From Ianthella basta (lineage: Eukaryota > Porifera > Demospongiae > Verongiida > Ianthellidae): a stretch of DNA of 64,000 bases. Location: contig CAXHTE010000068.1 in assembly GCA_964019415.1 (NCBI GenBank), positions 1 to 64,000 on the forward strand, written 5' to 3'. The translations under genes were made by a program, and so were the position numbers. Numbering within the stretch: position 1 is the first letter of the stretch; every line of letters starts with the position of its first letter. The notes beneath the pieces are model-generated. The model searched no databases and had not been told where the DNA came from. It saw nothing but the letters and a program-made list of their open reading frames with translations. Of this stretch, positions 42,611-52,124 are shown one piece after another.

Positions 42611-44261
42611 ATTGACATAGCTTATTTGCTCTTAAAGCGGGTGGTAGGGAAAAGCCAGCAGAACAGTCTCTCCGGAGCCAGCACAATGCTGTACGATGGC
42701 TGGGCTATCTTCACATGTTAGTCATTATGCCAGGAAAACTTGGAGAGGCGCGCTACAAGCAGTTAACCGAAACAAGTGTATGCCAAAATCACGTGCAATG
42801 TAAGGCATAAGCAATGGTTTTAACCTGAAAAGCACATAGCACATGCACTATCGATCCCACTGTTTCCTTAAGTATTTGTGGCGATTTTGCCTGCAATCAA
42901 GAGGTAAAAGGCTAAAAACTGACGTGTCCTTTGCGCATTATCAGCAAGTCCGGCTCCGGCTCCCAATTTGCACATAAACAAAGTTGCAACCTCGACACAG
43001 CTGTGTAGGGAATGCCTACATGTGAGGCTAGGGGCCAGACCATATTTCCTAGAGATCTAGAGATTGCAGTATTGCACAAGCGAGCGGAAGGGGCTGGCTC
43101 ACTAGACTAGGTACATTTTGCTTCCAGCAGCTCCTGAATGGCCGAATTGCCTAGTTCCCTTACAACGACAATCCTACATGGCCCACTCACCGCATTTAAT
43201 CTCCTTCTAGTAGCATATTTCAAAATGGCACAATGGCTTGGCTAATTGTAGGTGTTTCTAATAACTTACACGTGTGCTGCTTTAATTTATGGTAAAGAAG
43301 AGCTAGCTTGCACATATCCCCCTAAATTCAATTCAATTCAATTCATTATTGGAGTGCACCATGCCAATAGGCACTAGGACACATCTTGGTCCAATGTAGT
43401 ACTGTACACATCATGTACCATGTGAGATGCAGAGATACAGATGAGTACTATGGCCCTGTAAATAAACTATATTATGCTATGATTGCAATTGTAAGCTAGC
43501 TAATTACAAGTGACAAATTAGTGAAGGTACATAGCTCCATGCACGGACACAGTTCACACAGCTGTACAGTAGCTATCAGCTTATAATAGTATCAACACAG
43601 CAAGTAGTATGTGTTCCCCCAGAATTCAGTTATATAACACTTTGGACACACCCAGGTACGTTGTATAGGCAGAAATGTCCTGTATTTAGTCTTGTTAGAC
43701 TACATATCCACCAGGTCATGCATGGCCACCATGGAACTTGGTTTGATCATGAGAACTAGTGATGTACATTGCAACTTGCACTATATATATTCACTAGTTT
43801 CTTTGTGAAGTATATATTTACAAATAGCCCCCCAAGCCTTTGATTACTATTATTATTTATATAATTAGCTACATACCGCAGTGTCTGTCAACATTAAACG
43901 CAGCCAAAAGTTCATAGGGAGACAACCTGGAAGGGTTGCAATGGGTGGTGATTACTCAGTCTCATCCAGTCCTACTGGCAGACATAACCTTATGTAACCT
44001 ATAATAGAATTTCCTTTGCTGCTGCTGATCATCATTACGTGCATAAATACATTGCCAAAGACTTCCCATTGACACAACAATCAACCATCATCCCGTAGCC
44101 TATGCCATCACTACTCATTGCTAAATTAACTGGCACTTGAATTCTGTAGCAGTAAGCCTGCCGAAGGCAGACACTCCTGCCACCCTTACATATTACAATT
44201 TGTAGACACATAACAGCATGCACTCCATATAATTCAAACACAGTCATAATGTTGTAATACT
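42611..44261. other. Intergenic with simple repeats
   Basis: (AATTC)n near 43326-43346, the 43352 short repeat, and AT-rich DNA. The C-terminal HSPA12 coding seen at 9440-9967 has no counterpart here. Confidence 0.45.
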
Positions 44262-45032
44262 TCATAAACCATGTCGTACTGCTCCTTTGACAGTGGCAGA
44301 GCCTGGCTCATCAGGTATCAACAATGTTACTTTAGGAAACTCTGCTTTCAGTTGCTGTTGCAGGATCTTGCATTTGGCAAAACCACCGACAACAAAGAGG
44401 GCGTCCACTTGATGTTTAGCATGCAGTGACTTGGTTAGCGTGACTGCACTGGAGATGGTGGGCTTGTACCATTTCACGCATTGTTCTGATGACACATGGA
44501 GGGTGTTGGTATATGGTTTGATGTATGCTTGAGGGCTCTTTTCCTTGACAAGGCAACTCAAAATCTTTCTTGTTTCTTTGGGATAGTGAACAAACATGGC
44601 TCCTGGTAGTTCAATTCGCATTTCATGTTTCCCCTCATACTCCAGTTTGCTTGCTTCAAAGTTGGCCATTATTGCATTCCATACTGGTGGATTATCTCTC
44701 ATCTCTGAGAAAACCTTTGGGTAGTTAGGGACATCCAGATTACAAAGGAATGCTTCAAACTCCTTGTCAACAACTACGGCACCATGATGCGAGCCTATAT
44801 ATACCTCAATTTCATGCACTGCTTCCTTTCTCAACTCTTCCGGGCCTACAATCTCATGTACCGCTAAATCAATTGTGCCTCCACCGATATCAATTACAAT
44901 GTAACGCTTGACATTGGCTGCACTGCCCATAACCAAGTCAGCTTTTTGCAGACTCCGAACATGCAAGGCGGCTGAATCAGGCTCCAAAGCAATGGCTAGT
45001 TGATGTGGAGTATGTGTTCTATAGATTGTTGC
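44262..45032 (-). CDS. HSPA12-like paralogue, last exon, truncated
   Basis: Acceptor CAG before GCAACA at 45032. Encodes [46 protein letters not shown] and [16 protein letters not shown], closely parallel to exon 12 of the first gene. It ends KGAVRHGL and TGA at 44262-44264, where the other copy continues for about 160 more residues. Homology stops within a few bases of the TGA, so the 3' end was lost by deletion or rearrangement. Frame is open. Either a shortened gene or a pseudogene fragment. Confidence 0.85.
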   Translation of the reverse strand, partial: ATIYRTHTPHQLAIALEPDSAALHVRSLQKADLVMGSAANVKRYIVIDIGGGTIDLAVHEIVGPEELRKEAVHEIEVYIGSHHGAVVVDKEFEAFLCNLDVPNYPKVFSEMRDNPPVWNAIMANFEASKLEYEGKHEMRIELPGAMFVHYPKETRKILSCLVKEKSPQAYIKPYTNTLHVSSEQCVKWYKPTISSAVTLTKSLHAKHQVDALFVVGGFAKCKILQQQLKAEFPKVTLLIPDEPGSATVKGAVRHGL

Positions 45033-45109
45033 CTGAAAAACAGATTGAACATTCATTCACTCATACAGTCCATCCCATAGTATGTTTATGTTGTGCTACA
45101 TACGTAATA

Positions 45110-45224
45110 GTTAAATGCCGCCCAAAAGGTGTCTGCGAGATTTTGAGCACGAAAGTGGAGGGTGTGAAGCGCCCGAGTGCTGAGTGGTCTAAATCTTTGC
45201 AGACATCGATTAGGCGGCATTTAA
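45110..45224. repeat. Palindromic foldback element, partner of 10936-11049
   Basis: Arms TTAAATGCCGCCCAAAAGGT / complement ending GGCGGCATTTAA, and a GTGAAGCGCCCGAGTGC loop. It occupies the same intron as in the other HSPA12-like gene. Confidence 0.8.
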
Positions 45225-45601
45225 GTAATATTGATCCAAAAACTGCTCCCCTAAAATTGTCTCCCCTATCTCTCTTGACGATGTCTGTGTCACTGGCAAC
45301 CAACGACGATGCAGAAGCTGAATAGAAGAACTCTCCGGCACCTGTGAACCTTCTTGTTGCACTCCTTCGCTGTCTGCCCTTAATCCTACTTTGTAGGGAA
45401 ATTCAAGCTGAAACACCTGTGTCCTTGACCATAGGAGGCCAGCCACATCATTACAGGTAACCTGCCAAATATGCATGCACATTGCACACCATCCAAAGCT
45501 CTACTGGCAAGTCCAAAAATCAAATTTATACTTACACCACTAGGTTGGCAACTATATATTGTTACATAAGTACATACTGTATTGGTGCTAGTTGTGCATA
45601 C

Positions 45602-45841
45602 CTCTTGAGCTGCCTGTCTCATGACGTTCTTGGCTGATGCCGTCCACGTGGCTGGCACAGTCAACACCCACTTGATGTCTTCCCTAGTGAAAGGATGCCC
45701 ATGTGATCTACGAATATGGTCCAGGATGAGGTCACTAATATATTCCAGGATGTCACGTAACACCCTCACAGCTGGGAGAGTGACAGTGGTTGATCTGCCT
45801 CTCTTGGTGCTGCCAGTCAATTGATAGTCCTTGCCAAAATC
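45602..45841 (-). CDS. HSPA12-like paralogue, exon equivalent to exon 11
   Basis: 240 nt, phase 0 both sides, donor GAG/GTATGC as in the first gene. Encodes DFGKDYQLTGSTKRGRSTT, VTLPAVRVLRDILEYISDLI and [20 protein letters not shown]. Confidence 0.88.
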
Positions 45842-46009
45842 CTGTGGTGTGAAAAGGACTACTTGAGACACTGAGTGCAAATGTATTTGCGTGTATGATT
45901 GAACAGTCTGCTGTATTTGCAAGTAATCTAATGAAAGTCATGACCCAAAGCAAACAGGTGAGGATCCTCAGAGCTGTTGCAAGATTGCATAAATCTGCTG
46001 TATGTATGT

Positions 46010-46563
46010 ACTAGCTGCAAGGCCCCCGCCTTTGGCAAGCCCTGTAGGAGGGTTCAGTGTATACTGTAAAGTGGTCGAGTGCTTCCTGTAGGGGAGTCTA
46101 GTGCACCCTGTCGAGGGATCCTGTATGTTTTCGCAGATCCAAGATGGCCAACTGTCGGTTCATCATAGGTTTTCGCCATGCGCTCCTCAGCAGCAGCTTA
46201 TTTGCACATGTAGACCCCCTTAGATTGAGGTTAGGTACAGCGTGCGATGGCTGGGAATGTTTGGGCGTGTTTCGTCGACATTCACAGGAGGAGTTCGCAA
46301 AGAACGGTTAGGGTTCTTCTTTTGTATAGGTAGCATAGGAGCGTGCGCAGAAAACCGTACATTTTCTCCATAAATCCAAGATGGCAGACGGTCGTTTGGA
46401 GTTTTTTTGCTGCACACTCCTCGGCAGGGGCGCACACATTGCCCCCCTTAGATCGAGACCGGGTGTGGCTTCCATAATCTGGAAACGTTTGGTGTCGATG
46501 CGTCCTTGCTCACAGGAGGACTTCGTGAACAACCGTTCTGCTCAACTCCTCTTTATATATACT
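46010..46563. repeat. Dispersed repeat R1, second copy
   Basis: Same word order as 26838-27665 (AAGATGGC...GACGGTC, 'cacactcctcggcagggg', 'tcacaggaggacttcg'), ending TTTATATATACTAGAA. Lies in the intron between paralogue exons 10 and 11. Confidence 0.7.
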
Positions 46564-46686
46564 AGAATTTATAAACATTTTCTACAAAAATAGTAAGGAT
46601 GTAGGGATGGCACAGAAACTACAGAAGCAAGTAAAGGCTGTTACACGGTGGAGCAGTAACCATGGTCCCTACATGCAAGAATGTCT
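46564..46686. repeat. Half copy of palindromic MITE family A
   Basis: TTTTCTACAAAAATAGTAAG through GTCCCTACATGCAAGAATGT; only one arm is present. It abuts R1. Confidence 0.75.
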
Positions 46687-47269
46687 CATTAATTAAAAAT
46701 GGCGGGATATGCATGAACCACGGATATCCTTTGAAACGACACGCAAGCTAACTTCGACCGAAGCTTGTCTCATATGCACCTCCGAACGGATATCTGACGG
46801 TCGAGCAAGGCTATTGAGCAGACATTGAATGAAAGTATTCGGAAAACTGCTGGTCGTCAACGTCATTGTAAAATGGCGTCTTGTGCGTAACAACATCTCC
46901 AGACATACCCAGTAACCGTAATGAGTGATACTTGCTCATGGCGGTTTCTAACCTACAAAAGAATACATTTTGGCTAACTTGTAGTAGCTTCGTTTGGAAT
47001 TAGTTCGATAACTACTTCTGTTCGTCACTTACAGCTGGCGAAGAAGAACAATATGAAGACAAAAATGGATGTTTTCGAGTGTCATTTTCTTGCCGACAGA
47101 CCATGTTTGCTTGCTTTCCAGGTCACTTTAGTGTAAGAATAGTTGGTATTTAACCCTACCTAGCTTTGTTTTGGCGGTTTTCGGCGGTTTTCATGATTTC
47201 CTCCCTATACCAATGTATTGTGAATTCGAAACACACAGTAACATCCCTACATAGAGAGTACTATTGCAC
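46687..47269. other. Intronic or intergenic, nothing recognised
   Basis: No recognisable feature. Confidence 0.35.
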
Positions 47270-47395
47270 TCTCTGATAGACTAGCTGCCAAGTGGCATCC
47301 ATAATCTGGGAAGGTTTGGTGTTGGTGTGTCATTGCTCGCAGGAAGACTTTGCGAACAACTGTTCTGCTCAACTCCTCTTCATACTAGAACTAAT
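47270..47395. repeat. Dispersed repeat R1, short 3' copy
   Basis: GTGGCATCCATAATCTGGGA through CTCAACTCCTCTTCATACTAG, matching the right end of R1. Again followed directly by MITE A. Confidence 0.7.
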
Positions 47396-47655
47396 AATTT
47401 TCTACAACAATAGTAAGGATGTAGAGATGGAATAAAAAGGACAGAAATAAGTAAAGGCTGTTACACAGTGGAGCATTAACCATGGTCCCTACATGCAAGA
47501 ATGTCACACCGTATAGTCCTACACCCTTGAATGTAGGGACAATGGTTAATGCTCCACTATGTAACAATCTTTACTTGTTTCTGTCCTTTTTATGCCATCA
47601 CTACATCCTTAGTATTTTTGTTGAAAATATATATCATTCTAGTTTCTGCACTTTT
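47393..47655. mobile_element. Palindromic MITE family A, full copy
   Basis: Arms with GTAAAGGCTGTTACACAGTG and GGTCCCTACATGCAAGAATG and the complementary right half. Confidence 0.85.
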
Positions 47656-47795
47656 ATAGAGCATGAGCTAAGAGGCATGATAATATTATAGCTATTCAAC
47701 TTCATTGTATAGCTCCTGATAGAATTAGCTAACTACATATTACGTACTTACATAGTAATATAGCACCATACTACGCAGTATAACAACATTCTTAC

Positions 47796-48103
47796 CGATT
47801 CAGAATGCAATGTCATCATGAACTTGCTGAACAACACCCAGTTCTTCTCTCCTTCCGAATGCATCCGTATTGCTTCGCGGCCAAAAGCAGCAAACTCCAA
47901 ATCACCACGATGATGCTGTGATGGTTTGTAGAGTATGGTAGTTGGAACTTGACCCTGGTTTGCCCATTGGCCGTCTGCTATCAGGAGAACAACCTGTTCT
48001 GCGGTTCTTGCTATGCTCCATGCTACCTTGGTGAAGGTTGATCCAATGTCCACAGCCACGACAACATCATAGGCAGCTGATTGAGCCATTGTAGTCTCTG
48101 GGG
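47796..48103 (-). CDS. HSPA12-like paralogue, exon equivalent to exon 10
   Basis: 308 nt; acceptor CTGCAG (phase 1 in), donor TCG/GTAAGA (phase 0 out). Carries VVVAVDIGSTFTKVAW, VPTTILYKPSQHH and GEKNWVLFSKFMMTLHSES. GSTFTK replaces GTTYTK of the first gene. Confidence 0.9.
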
Positions 48104-48191
48104 CTGCAGGGCAAATTAAACCAAACATCCAAATATTGTAATCTTTTGTAGTCCCCTCCCCACCCCCAACCCCTCCATTCCCCTCCCTCAC

Positions 48192-48312
48192 CAGAAGGCA
48201 CAAAGAGAAAGAGGTCTCTGACAGAGTCCCTCAGCCTGGGCAGTTTGTTCTTACGAGCAAAGTCACCAACCTCCAGCAAGAACTGGGTGTATTCCTGAGT
48301 CACAGTGATGCT
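48192..48312 (-). CDS. HSPA12-like paralogue, exon equivalent to exon 9
   Basis: 121 nt, donor TCTG/GTGAGG; encodes SITVTQEYTQFLLEVGDFAR and [20 protein letters not shown]. Same length and phases as 17765-17885. Confidence 0.85.
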
Positions 48313-48429
48313 CTGTGAACGAGACACACACACAAGTACATGTTCAGCAAAGCACTATCCTATGTCTGCTCATAACACCTTGTGTGAGATCATACAATGA
48401 CCTCACTATAGCGTTAGCTCTCCACTCAC

Positions 48430-48550
48430 CAATGACAATCCCTTCTCAGCCTCAATGTTGAGTCCCTCAGACTGCAGGGACACACAGTCAGAGTCAGAAG
48501 AGCTGTTGTGGGATGACCTATCACCCACACTGGCATACTGCTCCTTGCTA
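48430..48550 (-). CDS. HSPA12-like paralogue, Ser-rich exon equivalent to exon 8
   Basis: Donor TTG/GTGAGT at 48430. Reads KEQYASVGDRSSHNSSSDSD and LQSEGLNIEAEKGLSL; the acceptor is near 48550 but its exact place is unclear. No further upstream exon (coiled coil, death-fold) is seen before the PLE at 48584 or beyond it. Confidence 0.6.
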
Positions 48551-48583
48551 CTGTATAAGAGATAGACAAACATGCCAGTCTCC

Positions 48584-48694
48584 TGTTGATATTTCTAAAA
48601 GACACTACCCAAAGGGGATCAGGTATCAGACGTTTCGGCAGCACTACGGCTGCCTTCATCAGTGATTATAATGACACTTACAAGCAGGTGTATA
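48584..48694. repeat. Left inverted repeat of the PLE
   Basis: TGTTGATATTTCTAAAAGAC ... CAAGCAGGTGTATA; complement of 49402-49512 with about one visible mismatch. Carries the ribozyme-like core on the minus strand (48633-48662). Confidence 0.88.
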
Positions 48695-49227
48695 CACACA
48701 CTGCGGTCCCTACCACTACACACACTGAGGTCCCTACCACCACACACACTGAGGTCCCTACCACTACACACACTGAGGTCCCTACCACTACACACACTGA
48801 GGTCCCTACCACCACACACACTGAGGTCCCTACCACTACACACACTGAGGTCCCTACCACCACACACACTGAGGTCCCTACCACCAAGGACCCTGTCCCG
48901 GTGTCCAAAAGGAAGGGGGTGGTCTACAGCATCCCGTGTGCTGAGTGCCCCCGCACCTACATTGGACAGACTGGGAGGTCACTGGACCTGCGCCTGCAGG
49001 AGCATCGTCGGGCCCTGAGGAATGGAGATGTTACTGCTTCGGCTGTTGCTGAACATGTGTTCACAGCTGGCCACCAGGTTGACCTGTCGAAGGCATCGGT
49101 GATTGACTACCATCCGCACACCCAGACCCGGTGCTTGCTAGAGTCCTGGCACATTCAACACCAGCAAGCCCCTCTCAACAGAGAGAGGGGCCCCATGCCA
49201 GGGCTCTATGCAACCCTTCTAGATTGA
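48586..49227 (+). CDS. PLE GIY-YIG endonuclease domain with THTEVPTT repeats
   Basis: 213-codon open frame; no ATG near the start, so it is probably the 3' part of a longer PLE ORF (RT lost). Residues 1-35 come from the inverted repeat and are unlikely to be native coding. Residues about 36-100 are eight copies of an octapeptide (THTEVPTT) from a 24-bp minisatellite. From about 108, GVVYSIPCAECPRTYIGQTG, RSLDLRLQEHRRAL, AVAEHVFTAGHQVDLSKASV and CLLESWHIQHQ match Penelope GIY-YIG domains (Tyr pair, catalytic Arg, Glu), which nick target DNA during insertion. No break inside the domain. Confidence 0.88.
   Translation: MIFLKDTTQRGSGIRRFGSTTAAFISDYNDTYKQVYTHTAVPTTTHTEVPTTTHTEVPTTTHTEVPTTTHTEVPTTTHTEVPTTTHTEVPTTTHTEVPTTKDPVPVSKRKGVVYSIPCAECPRTYIGQTGRSLDLRLQEHRRALRNGDVTASAVAEHVFTAGHQVDLSKASVIDYHPHTQTRCLLESWHIQHQQAPLNRERGPMPGLYATLLD
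48625..48666 (-). ncRNA. Hammerhead-ribozyme-like core, minus strand
   Basis: Mirror copy of 49430-49471: CTGATGA (48656-48662 complement), GGCAGC/GCTGCC stem, GAAA (48633-48636 complement), then CGTC. Confidence 0.55.
48694..48888 (+). repeat. 24-bp minisatellite in PLE ORF
   Basis: About eight units of ACACACTGAGGTCCCTACCA + CYAC; alternate units differ at one synonymous position (actaca/accaca), suggesting higher-order duplication. Confidence 0.9.
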
Positions 49228-49401
49228 TTTATGTAACCATCCATCCGTTATTAGTATTATTTCATTTTCACTTATTATTTTAACCCCTGTTCCGGTTAAA
49301 GACATTGCATGATGTATGCTTATTTCTACAAACACTAGAGACATTACTTGATGTATGCCTTTCCTGTAAACACCAATGCCTCACGTGACCACCCCCCTAT
49401 T

Positions 49402-49512
49402 TATACACCTGCTTGTAAGTGTCATTATAATCACTGATGAAGGCAGCCGTAGTGCTGCCGAAACGTCTGATACCTGATCCCCTTTGGCTAGTGTCTTTTA
49501 GAAATATCAACA
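49402..49512. repeat. Right inverted repeat of the PLE
   Basis: TATACACCTGCTTGTAAGTG ... AGAAATATCAACA. Confidence 0.88.
49430..49471 (+). ncRNA. Hammerhead-ribozyme-like core, plus strand
   Basis: Order of conserved parts: ATCA (half of helix I), CTGATGA (49434-49440), helix II GGCAGC-CGTAGT-GCTGCC (49442-49459), GAAA (49460-49463), minimal palindromic ACGT helix III, GTC cleavage triplet, then TGAT pairing with ATCA for helix I. Short-helix-III hammerheads are known from PLE terminal repeats. Cleavage activity is not shown. Confidence 0.6.
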
Positions 49513-50280
49513 TGAATCTGCCTAGCCACTCAGGCCTTTACAGCATGCCAGTCTCCAATAAAACACATAATATATCACAATCATCTGTAATAATATTTAA
49601 TATACCCCGTTGCCATGGTAACCATGTGCAAATATATCAAGTAAACAAGCCAGCCAGGATATAACAGGAGCTAAGAAGCACATATATAGCGTTACTAAGG
49701 AAACCATGTTTTCTCATGCTAATATCACCTATTTTGCACATGGTTTCCTTGGTATTGGTATATATATTACACATAGACCTCTTGAAGGGGCTGTATTAGG
49801 TGATATTTCCCGAGGCTGAAGGTCTATATATATTACATATATGCACAGGGGTGCTTAACCCTTTGTCTTGGATGAGCCACTATAGTGGCTTTCGCGTGAC
49901 CACAGTCTCGTGTGGGATACAATGTCACATTGCTTCATCGTCATGGTGGAAAAGCCATTATAGTGGTTCGTACTTTGTAGGCAATTTTTGACCCACTCTA
50001 GCCGTTCTTTGGTTCTGTTCTTAGCTATTCATAAACTGCAGGCATTGGTAAGATCAAACAAGCACATAATCAAAGAAATGCATTTGTGATCACTTGAAAT
50101 TTCATACATATATGACGGCTACCATCTCATCGAATCGAAGGCAAAGTGCACCCAATATTTTCCCACATAATCCGTCCAAAATCTAGTCATATCTATTCTA
50201 AGACACAGAAAGGCGGCAAACCTGTCTCATTACTCCTTCGATATGGCCTGACAATTGAGAGCCCAACAAATAACAAGAAT

Positions 50281-51910
50281 GGTAGAAGACTCGGACTGGG
50301 AGAACTCAGACACAAGCTCTGACGACGAGGACTACTCCTTTCTTACTTCAACTCAACCAGACCCTCTCAAGCAGGCAGAGAGTGATGAAGAGCATGAGGA
50401 GACAGCACAGCCAGTCACCACGACTCCCCAAACGTCTCCTACAGACTCCACCAACTCGGAAGTCACTAATTCTATCCCGGAAGCACCACTAATAGTACCG
50501 TGACCTCCAACGCACTGAGTACCAAGCAATTTAGTGAACCTGTGGGCCCTGCAATTGAAATGGAAAGTACAGCAACAGCATTTGATTTTTTCAATATAAC
50601 ATTGGGCAATGACATAATGGAGCTGATAGTTGAACAGACAAATCTTTATGCTGAACAACATCCGCCGAGTGCTAGGTACAAGTGGTATGACACTACTGTG
50701 TCCGAGATGTACCTATTCTTAGGAATCATCATTGCAATGGGGGTCCACTTCTTGCCATCCTTTGCTGACTACTGGTCATCCGACTCGCTCCTCCGGGTTC
50801 CTGGAATATGTGCTGGGATGCCTATCAACCGCTTCAAGGCCCTTTTGCACTGCCTGCACATCAATGACAACACCAAAGCAGTACCCCGAAGTCAGCCTGG
50901 GTATGACCGATTGCACAAGCTCCGGCCCATGATCCAGTGGCTCTGGGAAACGTGGAGAACTTGCTAGCATCCACCACAAGAGCAATCCATTGACGAAGCC
51001 ATGGTAGGCTTCAAGGGCAGAAGTGCTATGAAGCAGTACATGCCCACAAAGCCTACCAAACGTGGCTTCAAGGTGTGGTGTCGCTGCTCCCCCAATTGCC
51101 TTACCAACGACTGTGAGGTGTATGAAGGTTCTTCTGAGCAATCCCGGGAAAGAAGCCTCAGCACCAGTGTCGTACTCAGACTGGCAAAGTTTATATACAA
51201 CAAGGGCCATCATCTGTTTTACGACAATTACTTCTCAAGCATTGAGCTTGCTCAAGAGCTGCTGAGAAACAACACCTACTGTTGTGGCACTGCTAGGTCC
51301 AACCGAAGGCTGTATCTGAGCTTTCTGAAGCGGGTGGTTCTGGAACGCAGGCAGCACAAGTCTGAGATCGTTGGGAATGTGCACTGCTTCGATTGGAGAG
51401 ACAAGAAGAACATAGATTTTATCCAAACGATCTGTCCCTCGAGTGAGCAGGCACAAGTGATGCGCAAGAACAAGGATGGCTCAAGGACAGCTGTTGCCTG
51501 TCCACTAGCCGTGAAGCTCTACAATGAGAACATGGGTGGGGTGGATCTGGCTAACAGCAAGAGGCAAGTCTACACATGCTCACGCAAGGCCAAGAAGTGG
51601 TGGCATCGTCTTTTTTACTTCTTCCTGGACATGGGGTGGTGAACGCTCACATCCTGTAAACTGAATCCCCGCATTGTGCCCACCAATCCCAGAAGGAATT
51701 CCGCATCGAACTGGCGAGAGAGATGATGGCTCAGCATTCCTCCAGGAAGAGAAAGGGCAAATTTTCTGTGGATAGCGGGCCTCCTTCCTTTCTGCGAGCG
51801 CCACTTCCCTGATCTCTTGCCCGGTGTCTTGAACTACCGCTACTGCTCCACCAAGGACAACCGCAAAAGGACCAAGTACTGTTGCAAGCAGTGCAATAAG
51901 GAGTGGTAAG
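50281..51910 (+). pseudogene. piggyBac transposase, broken
   Basis: Pieces in order: an acidic N-terminus VEDSDWENSDTSSDDEDYSF (ends TGA 50501); YKWYDTTVSEMYLFLGIIIA, YWSSDSLLRVPGICAGMPIN and FKALLHCLHINDN (50500-50967); EAMVGFKGRSAMKQYMPTKP with the first catalytic Asp just before it, HHLFYDNYFSS (second Asp) and ENMGGVDLANSKRQVY (third Asp) in 51001-51642; then a Cys-rich end YCSTKDNRKRTKYCCKQCNK near 51840-51905. At least three frame changes or stops. piggyBac transposases cut and paste at TTAA without footprints. Confidence 0.85.
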
Positions 51911-52124
51911 TGGTAAGTGGTAAGGAGCCTGTTCCTCTCTGTGTTGTGCCTTGTTTTCTGCTATACCACACAGAAGAAAGAAGAGTCTGAAGACGAATCA
52001 CTCAGGACTTTCTGCATATCATCGTACTTCTTAGGCTTTTGTAGTATACTTTCCGCATAACACAGTATACCATTAACCGGAATGATAGATTTAATATGCC
52101 CATACAAGGTAATGTGAGCAATGG

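Larger units (their letters stand above)
48584..49512 (+). mobile_element. Penelope-like element: GIY-YIG cassette between 111-bp inverted repeats
   Basis: An open frame for the endonuclease part of a PLE lies between near-perfect inverted repeats (48584-48694 and 49402-49512). The RT is missing. Terminal repeats that can be inverted are a known PLE feature. It sits directly upstream of the truncated HSPA12-like paralogue. Confidence 0.85.

Noticed and set aside
47748..48203. Paralogue start at the N-terminal GT-repeat region of the long frame
   Set aside because: That part (GGVGGGEG) is intron read-through; the acceptor at 48104 and phase match with exon 9 define the real exon.
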